The notes under the pieces: model-generated | The model's database searches: none | Told to the model about the DNA's origin: nothing | The model's input: the letters and a program-made list of their open reading frames with translations, nothing else | Translations under genes and position numbers: made by a program | Assembly: GCA_951802425.1 (NCBI GenBank) | Contig: OX637798.1 | Coordinates: 1,488,001-1,552,000, forward strand | Direction: 5' to 3' | DNA length: 64,000 nt | Source of the DNA: Clavaria fumosa | Taxonomy: Eukaryota; Basidiomycota; Agaricomycetes; Agaricales; Clavariaceae | Part shown: positions 31,701 to 42,960 of the stretch, piece after piece | How positions within the stretch are numbered: position 1 is the first letter of the stretch | Layout: every line of letters starts with the position of its first letter

Positions 31701-32428
31701 AACAAAAAAAAAACACGAGCGCCGTGCTAGAACTGACGCGAGCGTACACACGTATGAATCGGGGCTCTGTCTGGTCCCCGGAAGACCTCGGGGGACGAAG
31801 AGCGCGGCTCGGGGATGCAGCGGCGTCTCGCACTTCTGTCCGAAGGGAACAAGTACAGCGGTGCACGGGCCCGCCTCCGAGCATATCCCACACCCGCGTC
31901 AGGGGCTCGTACATGGCGGCGTCGGGACCGCGCTGGACTAGAAATGCGTGTGCTGCGTCTTGGGCGCGCAGAACGGGTGTGTGGCGGCAGCGGCAGTGGC
32001 GGCGGTGGTGGTGGTGGTGCTCGCGGGGTGGGGCCGGCTCACTGGCGTTGCGGGGCGGGAAGGAACGAGGACAGGGGAGGAGGGAGAGAGGCGGTGCGTG
32101 CGCGACGGCGGGGACTGGGGATTGGGGGTTGGATGCAGAGAGCGGCCGGCCAAACATGCCGGCTTCGCGGGGCTTTGCTCGGAGGACGTTGTCGTCGCCG
32201 TCGCCTCAAGAGAGCAGCCCGCTCGTCGAGAGCCTCGGAAAACAACCACGTTCGCCAGATGGAGCTGCTGGATTCCAGGAGCGGCGGTGGTGCGCCCGCT
32301 GGAGGGCCACTCAAACAAGGGCCGCCTTCCCCAGCTGCCGGGTCAGGTGCAGTGGTGTCGTGCGCGGCGGCATCGCGTGCGGACACGTAATGCACGGCGC
32401 GCGCCGCCCGCGGCTCGGAGACGGTGCA
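31680..32428 (-). pseudogene. Orphan proline-rich family, copy C (3' part only)
   Basis: On the minus strand this copy matches the C-terminal third of copy A (segments near VFVPFGQ..., the His-rich run, AAHDTTAPDP). Homology ends at about 32428 inside the Tnp2 transposase gene, so the 5' two-thirds are missing. Internal deletions near 31915 remove the segment between the FVP motifs. It supplies an artificial C-terminal tail to the transposase ORF. Confidence 0.75.
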
Positions 32429-34743
32429 TACGTTTCAGCGATATATAGATGTTCTTCTTTATATATGTTGGGAAGTGCCCGAACAAAGGATCCAGGTATC
32501 GTGGCAGATGACTCGGATGTCAAAGTGCCGATTTTCTTCCACTCGGCTTGCGGGACGATATAGGGCTGGCCCCGATCCAGTCCCTTTGCTTTCCATGGCT
32601 TGTATTCGCCCTTCCAAAATGAAATCAGCATCGGGATTATGTGCTCAAACAATAAATGCATTATATCACGAGGGGCTGATGTTGCGACCGAAATGGAGGG
32701 TAAAAGAGAGAGGAGAGTCCTTCCATTGAGGCCATACTTTTTTGCAAGTGCTTCCCTCGCAGTTGCAGTAGATGCAGCTTCGATTTCAGCCAATTGAGCT
32801 TCGATGCGTGAATCGGTTCGCATGGGAAGACAAGCAGGATCCCAGACTGGACCTCGAGGCACAGGGTGATCAGCAGGTGGCCGTAGTGGGAAATAATATA
32901 TCTTTGAGGCCTTGGCGACGTTTCCGACAGCAAGTATTCGAATGCCAGTTGCCTCGCAAGCAGAGCAAGGAGAAAATGCACTGTGACCTTTCTCCTCAAG
33001 AAACTTTGCAATGGCGGGTAAATCACCACCCTTCAAGATGACATACGCATGGAGTAGAAAGTCTTGATCAAGGTGAATGTCTCTGGTCAATACGCCGCAT
33101 GAGAGATCCTGTAATTCAAGGTAGGCAGGGTGGAAAAATGAGTTGATGTCTTTGGGAGCATGAGGCCCGGGTATAATTCCAAGGCAGAGGAGGTGCTTGA
33201 GGTGCGTTCGGACTGTTGGGGGAAGATTAAGGTTCACGAGCAGAAGCGGTGTTGCCGTCTTTTGGACCCGAGATTTCTTGAACAACTGGAATCCATCTGA
33301 AAACAATGCTAGTGCAACGTCTCGATCATCTGAGAAGTGCCTATGCTGTAACACCTCCCGTTGTCCATCTTCGTGAATGATTTCCACTGTTTTGTTAAGT
33401 AGGGTGCGATAGTGAAGTCCGTCGAAACAATCGGTAATGCTTCCAGGCGTGAATTGGTGGTTTCTGCGATAGGCGCAGAGTTCTCGATAGGCAGGATCTG
33501 CAAAAATGGCTTGGAGTCGGGGAATGAGAGGTATGTAGGCAAACTTATATCGAGGGGATCGTTTCAGATTGTCGAGAAACCGGGGCTCTTGGCAGAAGGG
33601 ACAGGTATCAAGGTCACCATATCCTCCTGTGTATGCAATGCACGAATTGATGCAGCATTCGTAGATCGTTGCCTGGAGATTTGAAAGGTTGAAGAGGAGC
33701 TTCAGTGCCTTGTATTCTGAGTCGAAATCGAGCTTTTCGGCAACTGTTTCACGCAAGTCATTGTACGACTCTCGGGCGATGTGGTTGCGAATTTTCCACC
33801 CTATTATTTGTAGCGTGTTGGTAGTTGTTTCATCGCACATATATTCGGCTTTAAGTGTTAAGCAAAAGCTCAGAAATACATGAATATTATGGTCACCTAT
33901 CGCTTTTCGACCTTCATGCTCCATATCCAACTTCTCTGATTCCTGCAGTCTCCCTAGCAACTCTTCCGAGTCATCCTCACTCGATTCACACTCTAAATCC
34001 AGCGCAAATTCTCCAGAAGAATCCATAGAGAGCCCATCCGGTGTGTCGTGGACCAGATCAGAAGCATCTGCGTCATCTGGCAGGAGTGAGTCGCTTTCTT
34101 GACCAGGCAGCCCAACTTCCTTCCATGAAGGGCGAGAAATTTGTCTGGGTGGATCGGCATGAGTGGTTGAGGGGTTCAAGTCTGTGTCATTAAAATCGAA
34201 GCCTGCTTCATGCATTTCCATCAGAGGGCGCAAAGCTGAGGAACCTGATGCCATAGCCGTTGAGTCAGATTCGTCATCTACATGCAAGTTAGCACTATTC
34301 AGTGTAAAAAAGTAGCAAAACGTGCTAATAAGGCTCTGTAAACGAGCATATGAATCCAAAGATTCACGACGGCGAATCAGTGACAGATGGTCCTCTTGGG
34401 GGAAACTTGTGAGGCCATTGGCAATTGCTGCATAATCCAGTCGCTTTCTCTTCCGGGGCTGGTAGTTTTGCTTTTGTTTCCCTTGACGTCTGTGAGTAAT
34501 ACTGCCAGCACTAGCCAGCGAGCTTTCCACATTTTCTGGGGTTGCAGTTGATGGAAGGCTGGACATCCAGGCAGAGCTACAGCAACTGAGAGTACCAGAG
34601 GGGGGTTTCAGACGGAAATTTAAGCAGCTGTCCAAGAGTAGCTGGGGGCACAGCGACGTGGAGAAATGCACTTGCGCAGCGTGCACAGACTTGGCATTGA
34701 AACCAGGAAGTCGGAGTTTCAACACGACTTGGACTCTGTCCAC
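32311..34743 (-). pseudogene. Tnp2-like transposase (CACTA/EnSpm), 3'-truncated and fused to orphan copy C
   Basis: This continuous 810-residue ORF resembles the Tnp2 proteins of basidiomycete CACTA transposons. Diagnostic stretches are IYECCINSCIAYTGGYGDLD, CPFCQEPRF, FAYIPLIPRLQAIFADP, FDGLHYRTLL, ALFSDGFQLFKK, LLLVNLNLPP, LGIIPGPHAPKDINSFFHP, KGGDLPAIAKFLEEKGHSAF and DIMHLLFEHIIPMLISFWKG. The first 300 residues are acidic and low-complexity. Homology stops at about 32428; the last 39 codons are antisense orphan-family sequence, so the transposase lacks its C-terminal region and is presumably inactive. The upstream gene at 34922 is transcribed away from it, as in two-gene CACTA elements. 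Confidence 0.85.
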
Positions 34744-34921
34744 TTCACTTCGCGTCGCGTCGCGTCGCGGCCCTCCATCCCAAGCCTTGTCATCGCCATT
34801 TTAACTCAGAAAGACGCATTTATTTGCTATGGTGTGTCATTTTAGCGAGAAATGAGCGTGTATATCCTCACCTGAGCTCCCCCAGCCTTCAGAACCTGTT
34901 CGCAAACCTGGTAAACAGCGT

Positions 34922-35992
34922 ATGACGCGCACAGAGTCTCAGAAGAAGCGCACTGCAGCCAAGGCAGCTGAAACTCGAGCTCGAAATAAGGCAGCCAAGG
35001 CGGCCCAGCTGGGTGCCAGGCCAAATGACACATGCAACCCAGTTTCCAACCCCCCAGCCGGGTTACAATCGACACCATCGGAAAATGAAAATCATGATTC
35101 AGGTGCGTGCATTCCATGTTTAGCATTGATGCCCTCAAGCACGTTGTATCTATTCTAGCTCAGCCTCCCCCCAACCAAAATGTGTCAAATTCGTCACAGG
35201 CTGGCGCTGCTTCTAGGCCGCCTCCAGTTTCCACTCTACCACTTCGCCCAGTCCCCAGGCTGAATGCGCCTCCTCCAACTCCACCACCCCAGCCTGCTTC
35301 TGCATCAACTTGGCAATCACCGTCACCTAGTCCGCCCCCCGGTGACGAGCCTCATCCCAGTGGCTCGGGTGGTGCGCATGGTCCGCCCCCCGGTGACGAG
35401 CCTCATCCCCGTGGCTCGGGTGGTGCGCATGGTAAGTTACCTTCGAAATAGCTGTAGCTTGCTAATCTCCACCTCCAGCTATTCGAGCCAGTTCCTCATC
35501 AAATACAACAGCTCGTCGTGTTCGTGAGAAGAAATTAGTGCCTTATCGAACGTATGATCCAAAGGAAGCTCTCGGGTTGGCTGGAGATGAGAATAAACTG
35601 AGATGGCAGTTTTTAAGGGTACGTCTTGTGAAAATTTTACCCTTACCTGATCTAATGGCTGTCTAATTGGAAGGACACGATTCGCGGTCTCCTCCGGGCT
35701 CAAAAATTCCAAGCAGCTCAAAGTTGGACCAAGCACAGTCTCACACAAAGGGCAGTTGTTGTGACCGAGGCAAGTGCTTGCCTTGCTCTTCGATCACGTG
35801 CCGAATTCACGAATTCATGCTCTCGTACCAGGCCCAGAAAGAACTTACCAAACAGGTAACTGCCGATCCAGAGTGGGGCCGGGTCATCCGCCAACCCATG
35901 TTGCCGCAAGTAATTGAAGACATTGCCAAGGACTGCTGCAACAACTCAAACTCGTACAAGTCCCAGAAGCAAAAGAAGTATGGAAGGGGATA
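34922..35992 (+). CDS. Companion gene of the Tnp2 element, uncharacterised
   Basis: I do not recognise this protein. Plausible exons are 34922-35101 (basic N-terminus MTRTESQKKRTAAKAAETRA), about 35159-35432 (Pro/Ser-rich, with two 17-residue repeats PPPGDEPHPSGSGGAHG), about 35479-35620 (VREKKLVPYRTYDPKEALGL) and about 35675-35855 or further (DTIRGLLRAQKFQAAQSW). Introns obey GT-AG. It is divergent to the transposase with only 178 bp between starts, which suggests a shared promoter and a TnpA-like accessory role, but that is inference. The 3' end is uncertain because two frames are open to 35993. Confidence 0.45.
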
Positions 35993-35999
35993 GATGAGT

Positions 36000-36892
36000 C
36001 TTTATATCAGTCTTTTTCGTTTGCAAACTTAAGTTTATTAAAAGGTTAGCCCATTTTGCTCTCTCTGTGTTGTACGCCCTTTGATTCAACTGTGCTATCA
36101 CTCGCTTCAGCAATCTCTGCACTTCTGGTCCTCTTGTTGTGTTCTTTGGCCAATTTCGGCACTCCTGCGACCACTTTTCACTTTCGCCATGCTTTTTGAT
36201 CCTCTTGTCGTGTTCTTCGGCCAATTTCGCCAGTCCTGCTCTCCAACCCCCCCAGATGCCTTTAATTATCTCGCAACGGACACAAAATCTTTTTCGCACT
36301 CCTCATGCTCTTGCAACGCCTCTTCTTGCTCTCGAATGCCAGCTTTCCTGTTCTGCTGCCCATCTGTATCACTAGAAGCGCCCCCAGCCACTCATAGAAA
36401 TTTCCCTGTTACCCTGACCAAGTTTACTTGCATCGGACAGTGTTTTTAGTAAAATGTTAATAAAATTTCCATATTATACAAGCCATATTTGTCTGCATTA
36501 GAGACTGGTTTTCAGAGATATGTCAAGTGAGTTTTTCATGTCATATGAACCAAATTCACCTGCACTGTTTGCGGAAAATAAGAGGTGGTAGCAACTTTTC
36601 AACATTTGATTTCCTTGTCTTCTACACTGAAATTCAATGCAACAACATGGAAATTAGATAGATAAGACAGTATAAATTCCATGCTCTCTGCTCCGATAAA
36701 TGGCTTACAGTACACTTAAGTGGCATCCTTAAACGTTGGGAATTTTGGCAGATATACCATTGGCATTCAGTGTACAATGTGCCGAATTTCCTGTACCCTA
36801 TCTCAGATAATGTGCATGAAATTTTAGTGTAAATTACATGTAATTTCCCATGCAAAATACATGGAATTTCCGAGGTCACACTTCCCTTAGTG
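36000..36892. other. AT-rich region, likely right end of the CACTA-like element
   Basis: No gene is seen. The region holds many short AATTTCC/GGAAATT-type repeats around 36450-36870 and ends in TAGTG at 36888-36892, the complement of the CACTA terminus. Subterminal short repeats and a CACTA end are typical of EnSpm elements. The partner end was not found, since the left side has been replaced by orphan copy C. The CT-rich part at 36090-36340 contains a duplicated TGTTCTT.GGCCAATTTCG motif. Confidence 0.35.
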
Positions 36893-37128
36893 TACATGCC
36901 CAATATGGTGTGGGGAAAACAGTCAAATACAGCCGGCTGTACTTTCATTTGGCCCTATTTACGTGATAGGTTACACAGCCGGGCTCGTGCGACCTATCCG
37001 AAAATATTCAAGCACAGCGTTGAACTTTGTCGCCGCCATGTGACGCTGACGCCCGTAGGGCTGTGCGAGTGCATCAACCATGGACAACATGACAAGCGCC
37101 GGTCTTACCAGCATTCACCCGAGCCTCG

Positions 37129-40100
37129 ATGTCAAAACGACCAGAGATACCTAAACGCTTCAACTTCAACACCGTTTTTAAACGGGCCAGGGGAATCGCA
37201 AATTCATCGCAAGAACGTTCCCTGCCGTCTGAGGCTACCCAGACATTCCCTGCTATTCCGCACTCTATCGATGCAATCGTCATATCTCCTGCAGCGCCCA
37301 CAACTCGACATCCATCGGTCGCTGCTGACACCCCAGCAAACGCCCTCTCTGCGCTCACGTCGGACGTCAACCTAACTTCTGAGTCGACTGATTCAGTTGC
37401 AGCCTCGAATTACTATGCGACAATCGTTGGCTCGACTAAGTCACCCGCAGCCCCGAAGAGCCTCCAAACAGCCAAGGAGGCGAGTGCGGTGGCGTTTGAA
37501 GGGTTCAAGACTGCTCTGAAAACTCTCAAGGAATGCGCGGGTGCGTTTCCTCCCTTGAGAGCAGCTGTTGGCGGATTGCTCGCTTGTATGGAGGTCGTGG
37601 ACGTACGCAAGCCCCCAATTTCTGATCGAAGCAGTGCTCTCTGACATTGTTAGTTACACAGCGGGCGGTTCAAAACAAGGAAGAATTCGCCGAAATGGAT
37701 CGCAAGCTTCAGGCTTTCATCATCATGATCGAGCAGCATAGCAGCGAATCAAACTCATTTCGATTTCGTCATCGCCTTGACAATTTCGTGAGGTGTGTAG
37801 AGGCGATTGTGTTCTTGTACATGCTTTATTGATTCTGGGTCGTGCAGAGCGATCAATCAGCAAACGAAGGCTATTCAGAGTAGAGCAGGCCATAGACTTA
37901 TAAGACGCCTTGCTGAGGGATCGAGGGATGCTGGGTATATTGAAACCTCGTTTCGTACAATTGCCAACCTTTTTGATAGTTTCCAGGTGAGAAAACTTAG
38001 CGGAGTCCAAATGCAGACTGAAATTAGCTCTAGACCGATGTGGGTTTAAGCACAGAACGTAATACCGAAGACATACTCTCGGTACGTCTTACGTTCTTCT
38101 CAAAGGGTGTATTTGTCTCTAAAACGTGATATGCAGAGCGTTCTATTTCAAAAATTACGACGAGCTGACGCAGCCAAATACGACTCGGATACAGTATTCT
38201 CTGGAACATCTGGATTTCTTCAACGCCGCGCGTGCACGGCAGGGACTCGTATAGCTGTCCTGGAGGGTCTCAAGGCATGGGCATGTAATATCACAGGTCC
38301 GAAGATCTACTGGATGAATGGCATGGCTGGAACTGGAAAAACGACTATCGCCTATAGCTTCTGTGATCAGCTACAAGATGATGGTATCCTCGGGGCCAGT
38401 TTCTTCTGCTCTCGTTCACGATCTGATTGCAATGATGTCGGACGCATTTTCCCAACCATTGCTTATGAGCTTGCTCGATCTCGCGAAGCTGTTGCTGTCG
38501 CGCTCTTGGAGGTTTTGAAGAGAGATCCATCAGCATCGCTTACTCGGCAGTTCACAGCGCTCATTCTGGAGCCCGTTCGAATGGCGATGGAAAGGATTGA
38601 CAAAACACTTGTTGTTGTCATTGATGCTTTGGATGAATGCAAGGATAACGGCGCTATTCGAAGTGTCCTCGGGATTCTCTTCGATCATGCACGCCATCTC
38701 CCTCTCAAAATCTTCATTACTAGCCGACCAGAGCCACTAATTCTCAAGACTATCATGTCTTGGGCTCCCGAATTACGCTCTACCTTACACCTCCATGACA
38801 TCAACAAGGATCTCGTACAAACTGACATTCGATTGTACACGGAAGATAGTCTATCTTGTATTGCTAGGATTTTTGATTACGAGCAAGGTTGGCCGCCAGA
38901 GGATGAGGTCAACAAGCTTGTACAGCGAGCGGATGGACTGTTCATCTTTGCTGCAACAAGTGTTCGGTACATTGGGCAGCTTAACGCTAGTCCCCGGACA
39001 CGGCTCACTCGTATTATCAATTCGCACCCTGCGCCAGAATCTACTGCAAGGACCAAGAATCTTGACGACTTGTACACGACAATACTGGACCGTGCATATG
39101 ACAATTTGGAGCCCTCTGAGGGGTACAATGTTCGCCGTGTCCTCGAGACAATCATCAATGTCAAAAATCCGTTGACTGTCTGTGGCCTTGCAACTCTGCT
39201 GGAATTAGACATGGAGAGTGTCAAGACAGCCCTGACCTCGTTGCACTCCGTAATCTCTGTACCGCCAACATCCGATGGCGTTGTGTCTGTATTCCATGCA
39301 TCTTTCCCCGACTTTCTCACAGATCCTAGACGTTGTCGTCCTGATCTGTACCTTGATCGCTCGACGTCGCATCAGACCCTCACAATCCAATGTCTCCGAC
39401 TCATGAACTCTTCTCTCCGAGAGAATTTTTGTCACCTGGACGGACGACCTGCAAACAAGACACTGATGTCAGACACAATCACTCGACACATCTCAAATGG
39501 TTTGGCTTATGCCTGCCAACATTGGGCCTCGCATATCCAAACTAAGGATGTTGATATAGAAGACATTCGCTCTCTATTGAATGGCTTTTTGAGTGGTCAT
39601 TTGCTGCATTGGCTCGAATGTCTTAGTCTTTTGGGAAATCTGAATTCTGCAATTGAGTCGTTACAAAAGATGGAAGGACATCAATCGGTTTGTGATTTCT
39701 ACTCTCCGAATGATCAATATTGATCAACTAGTCTCAGGATCTGATGACGGATGCCCGCCGGCTCGTCCTTGAGAACTTCGACATCATCAAAGATTATTGT
39801 CTTGAAACGTACCATTCAGCATTAGTGTGGATACCGATGAAATCAGCGCTTCGTGACCACTACGCTCGGAGGTCTTGCCTACCCAACATTGTCCTAGGGC
39901 TGCGAAATACTTTCTGGGACAAATGCGAGAAAGTCATGCATTGCGGCTATTCAGTAAACTGCATGGCGTTATCGAAGGATGACCGCCGCATTGTGACAAG
40001 TCACTTCAATGTAATTCGGATCTGGAATGCAGTGACAGGTGAACTAGACGGCACGCTCAAGGGACCTATCCAGGTGACCTCTATAGCCTTATCAAACGAT

Positions 40101-41945
40101 GGGAGTCGCATCGTGAGTAGCTCTGTCGACACGATGATCCGAATCTGGAATGTGATGACTGGCGAGTTGGAGCACGTGCTCAAGGGACATGAAGACAAGG
40201 TGAACCATGTTGCATTCTCAAGTGATGGAAGTCGTGTCGTGTCTGGGTCGGACGACAACACAGTCCGGATCTGGAATGCGGTAAATGGCGAGTTGGAGTG
40301 CATACTCAAGGGATGGGAACAGATTGCCTCCGTGGCATTCTCAAGCGATGGAAGTCGTGTCATGTCTTGTTCACATCATGGAACAGTTCGGACCTTGAAT
40401 GCCCTACCTGGTGTGCTGGAGTACGTTCTCCAGACTGGTGAGGAAAGGTTCACCTCCGTGGCTCTCTCAAGCGATGGAAATCGTGTCGTGTTTGGGTTGC
40501 ATGACGGGAGAGTTCAGATCTGGAACTTGATGACGGGCGAGCGGGAGGGTGTGCTCAAGGGACATTCAGGTTGGGTGGACTGTGTCGCCTTTTCGAGCAA
40601 TGGAAGTCGTGTCGTGTCTGGGTCAGTCGATTCAACAGTTCGGATATGGAACTCAATGACAGGCGAGTCAATGGGTGTGCTCAAAGGACATTCAAGCATT
40701 GTGACCTGCGTCGCCTTTTCGAGCGATGGAAGCTATGTTATATCTGGGTCAATTGATGGGACAGTCCGGATCTGGAATGTGGTGACTAGCGAGTTGGAGG
40801 GTATGTCACTGGGACATTCAGATTGGGTGACCCCTATGGCCTCCTTGAGCAGTGGAAGCTGTGCCATATCTAGGTCTGACATACCGATTTCCAACTCGGT
40901 GACGGGCAAGTCAGGGAGCTTAATCCAAGGGCATTCATCAAATGTGATGTCTTTGGCTTTCTCGGGCGATGGAAGGCATGTCGTGTCTGGGTCATGGGAC
41001 GGGGAAGTACGAATCTGGGATGCAGTGACGGGCAAGTTGGAAAACACGTTCATGGGACCATGCAAGGAGTCTGTGACCTCCGTGGCTTTGTCGATTGGCG
41101 GAACTGTCGTGTCTTGGGGAGCTTCAAGCACAATATGGGTCCGCAATGTAGTGACTGAGTTGATGCACGAGTGGACACTCGGGGTTGATGAATCACACGC
41201 TATCTTCATCACTGCTGTGGCCCTCTCAAATGATGGAAGCTGCGTCATGGCTGGCTTTCCCAACGGGTTAATATGGATGTGGGACTCAGTGACTGGCGAG
41301 TTGATGCACGTGCTCAAAGGACATTCAATGAGGGTGACGTCATTGGCATTCTCGAGTGATGGAAGTCGTGTTGTGTCTTGTGATGATGGTGATGACGCTT
41401 TCAGGTATAGCAACGCGACAGTACGGGTATGGGACTCAGTGACTGGCAAGTTGGAGAGTGTGCTCGAGGGAGATTGGCGGGGTGTGACCTCTGTGGCCTT
41501 CTCGAAAGACGGGCATCATGTCGTGCTCATGTCCACCAGCCCTCAATCATCTACAGTCTGGATCTGGGGCAGCAACTCAGAGGTCATGTTCAAGGGGGAT
41601 TGGGTGCACTCTATTGCCATCTCTTCGAACGATTGGAGTCGCGTCGCATTCGACCACACACTCAAAATTGACAGGCAGTCAGGTGATATACCCATTTCGA
41701 GCATTTTGAACACACACCGAGTCCACTCCCATCCTGATCTGAGCTCGATACTACAGCACATGCCTTGCTTCATCTCTCATGGTCGTACATGGATCTCCAC
41801 CATCGAGGTTCCACGAAGCTGTTGGATACCTCCGCGATACCGTGGTTTCGTACGTGTTGCCTGCTGGGAATCAAAAGTATGCTTTGGATATCGAGATGGC
41901 CGCGTCATTATCCTCGACCTCACACCCTCATTATGTGGAGACTAG
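37129..41945 (+). CDS. NACHT-WD40 NOD-like receptor
   Basis: Five exons read in phase: 37129-37602, 37662-37792, 37848-37986, 38137-39687 and 39738-41945, giving 1500 residues. Residues 1-250 are a helical N-terminal domain of the type found on many agaricomycete NLRs, with no enzyme motif. The NACHT NTPase follows: Walker A GMAGTGKTT near 310, Walker B VVVIDALDE near 410, then IFITSRPEP. Winged-helix-like sequence follows (NVRRVLETIINVKNPLTV and VFHASFPDFLTDPRRC). Residues about 770-1400 form 13-14 WD40 repeats such as VAFSSDGSRVVSGSDDNTVRIWN. Repeats 5-7 are the most alike. Family members act as intracellular sensors, and the WD propeller is the presumed ligand-binding part. The frame is intact. 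The start ATG is the first in frame; an out-of-frame ATG lies at 37081. Confidence 0.9.
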
Positions 41946-42666
41946 AGGCGAGTCAACATTTCAGTGCCGATTCGAGACGCGTGCTAGGAACGCACAGACT
42001 ACCCACCGTACGTTCTCATCCCACAAAGCAGGCATGATGCAGCCCAATCTGCCTCTAACGCTCGTACTCCTTACCGTGCTCCTCTTCTTTGTCGCACTCC
42101 GCGCCGTCGCCGCCCAGTCGCTCTCTGCTTCAGCCTGCCTGTGAAACACCACCCGATCTTTCCAATATACCAGCGGCGAGACCTCCCGTGCCCTGCGTCC
42201 CGCCACTCCACGTAGACATCCTCAGCGCCACGCTCAACTGGCAACTCAATCCCCCTTCGCCCCCAGGTCTTGATTTGCGCATGTCCGGCATCACCAATGG
42301 TTCTGCAGATGTGTTTTGCACGTCCACTCCAACGCCTTTCGTCGCGCTCGTGATGGGACCACTACGAGCCCTGTCTATCTTGCAACACTCCTGTTTGTTG
42401 GTTTTTGGGGTTTGGCACAGCACACCCGAAAAATAATGCAATCATTTTGTTCACTTCACAGCATCGACCGGCATGTCATCATAAATATAAATTAAATTGC
42501 TCGTGGTCGTCCGTATCGTAGCATTGTTGAAATCAGGGCACTTGTGTAGGCGGATGCTTTTGCTAATCCTCACACGCACGCTAAGTATCTTTACAATCTG
42601 CTTGGCTCTGCTGCACCCAGTCAGCCCCTACGTCGCCCCTCCATCTGAGTACGCGCGATAACCAGT
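41946..42666 (+). other. Region with a possible short secreted-protein exon
   Basis: An ATG at 42032 opens a short frame to 42144 reading MMQPNLPLTLVLLTVLLFFV then ALRAVAAQ, which looks like a signal peptide with a cleavage site after AVA. Sequence to about 42435 contains Cys codons in other frames and could hold further exons. Without conserved motifs this remains only a candidate. The rest is intergenic. Confidence 0.3.
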
Positions 42667-42960
42667 GCCTGGCAGGACGCGAAAATGGAGCCCTCGCAGG
42701 TCTCATTTCCTTTCTGCACTCGCTGTTCTGCTATTCGCCTACTTCTGTAGTGGCTTCACGCCTACTAGCCCTTTTTCAACCTACAATTTTCTACATCAAA
42801 TATGCACGGGGCTCTGCAGGGATCGCTTACGACTTATCGGGTGCGCGTCAGTTGGCAGAGCTAGGCGCATTAGGATAGGTTGAGGGAATGCATGACCACA
42901 CTACTGAACATGGTACAGAACTGCATCAAGACACCCTTGCCAAACAAAACAAAAAACACG
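42667..42960 (+). repeat. Ngaro-like terminal remnant with 3' flank of orphan copy D
   Basis: This is a near-identical second copy of 31420-31700, again directly 3' of an orphan-family copy. It includes TCGCTTACGACTTATCGGG and CAGTTGGCAGAGCTAGGCGC. Confidence 0.55.
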
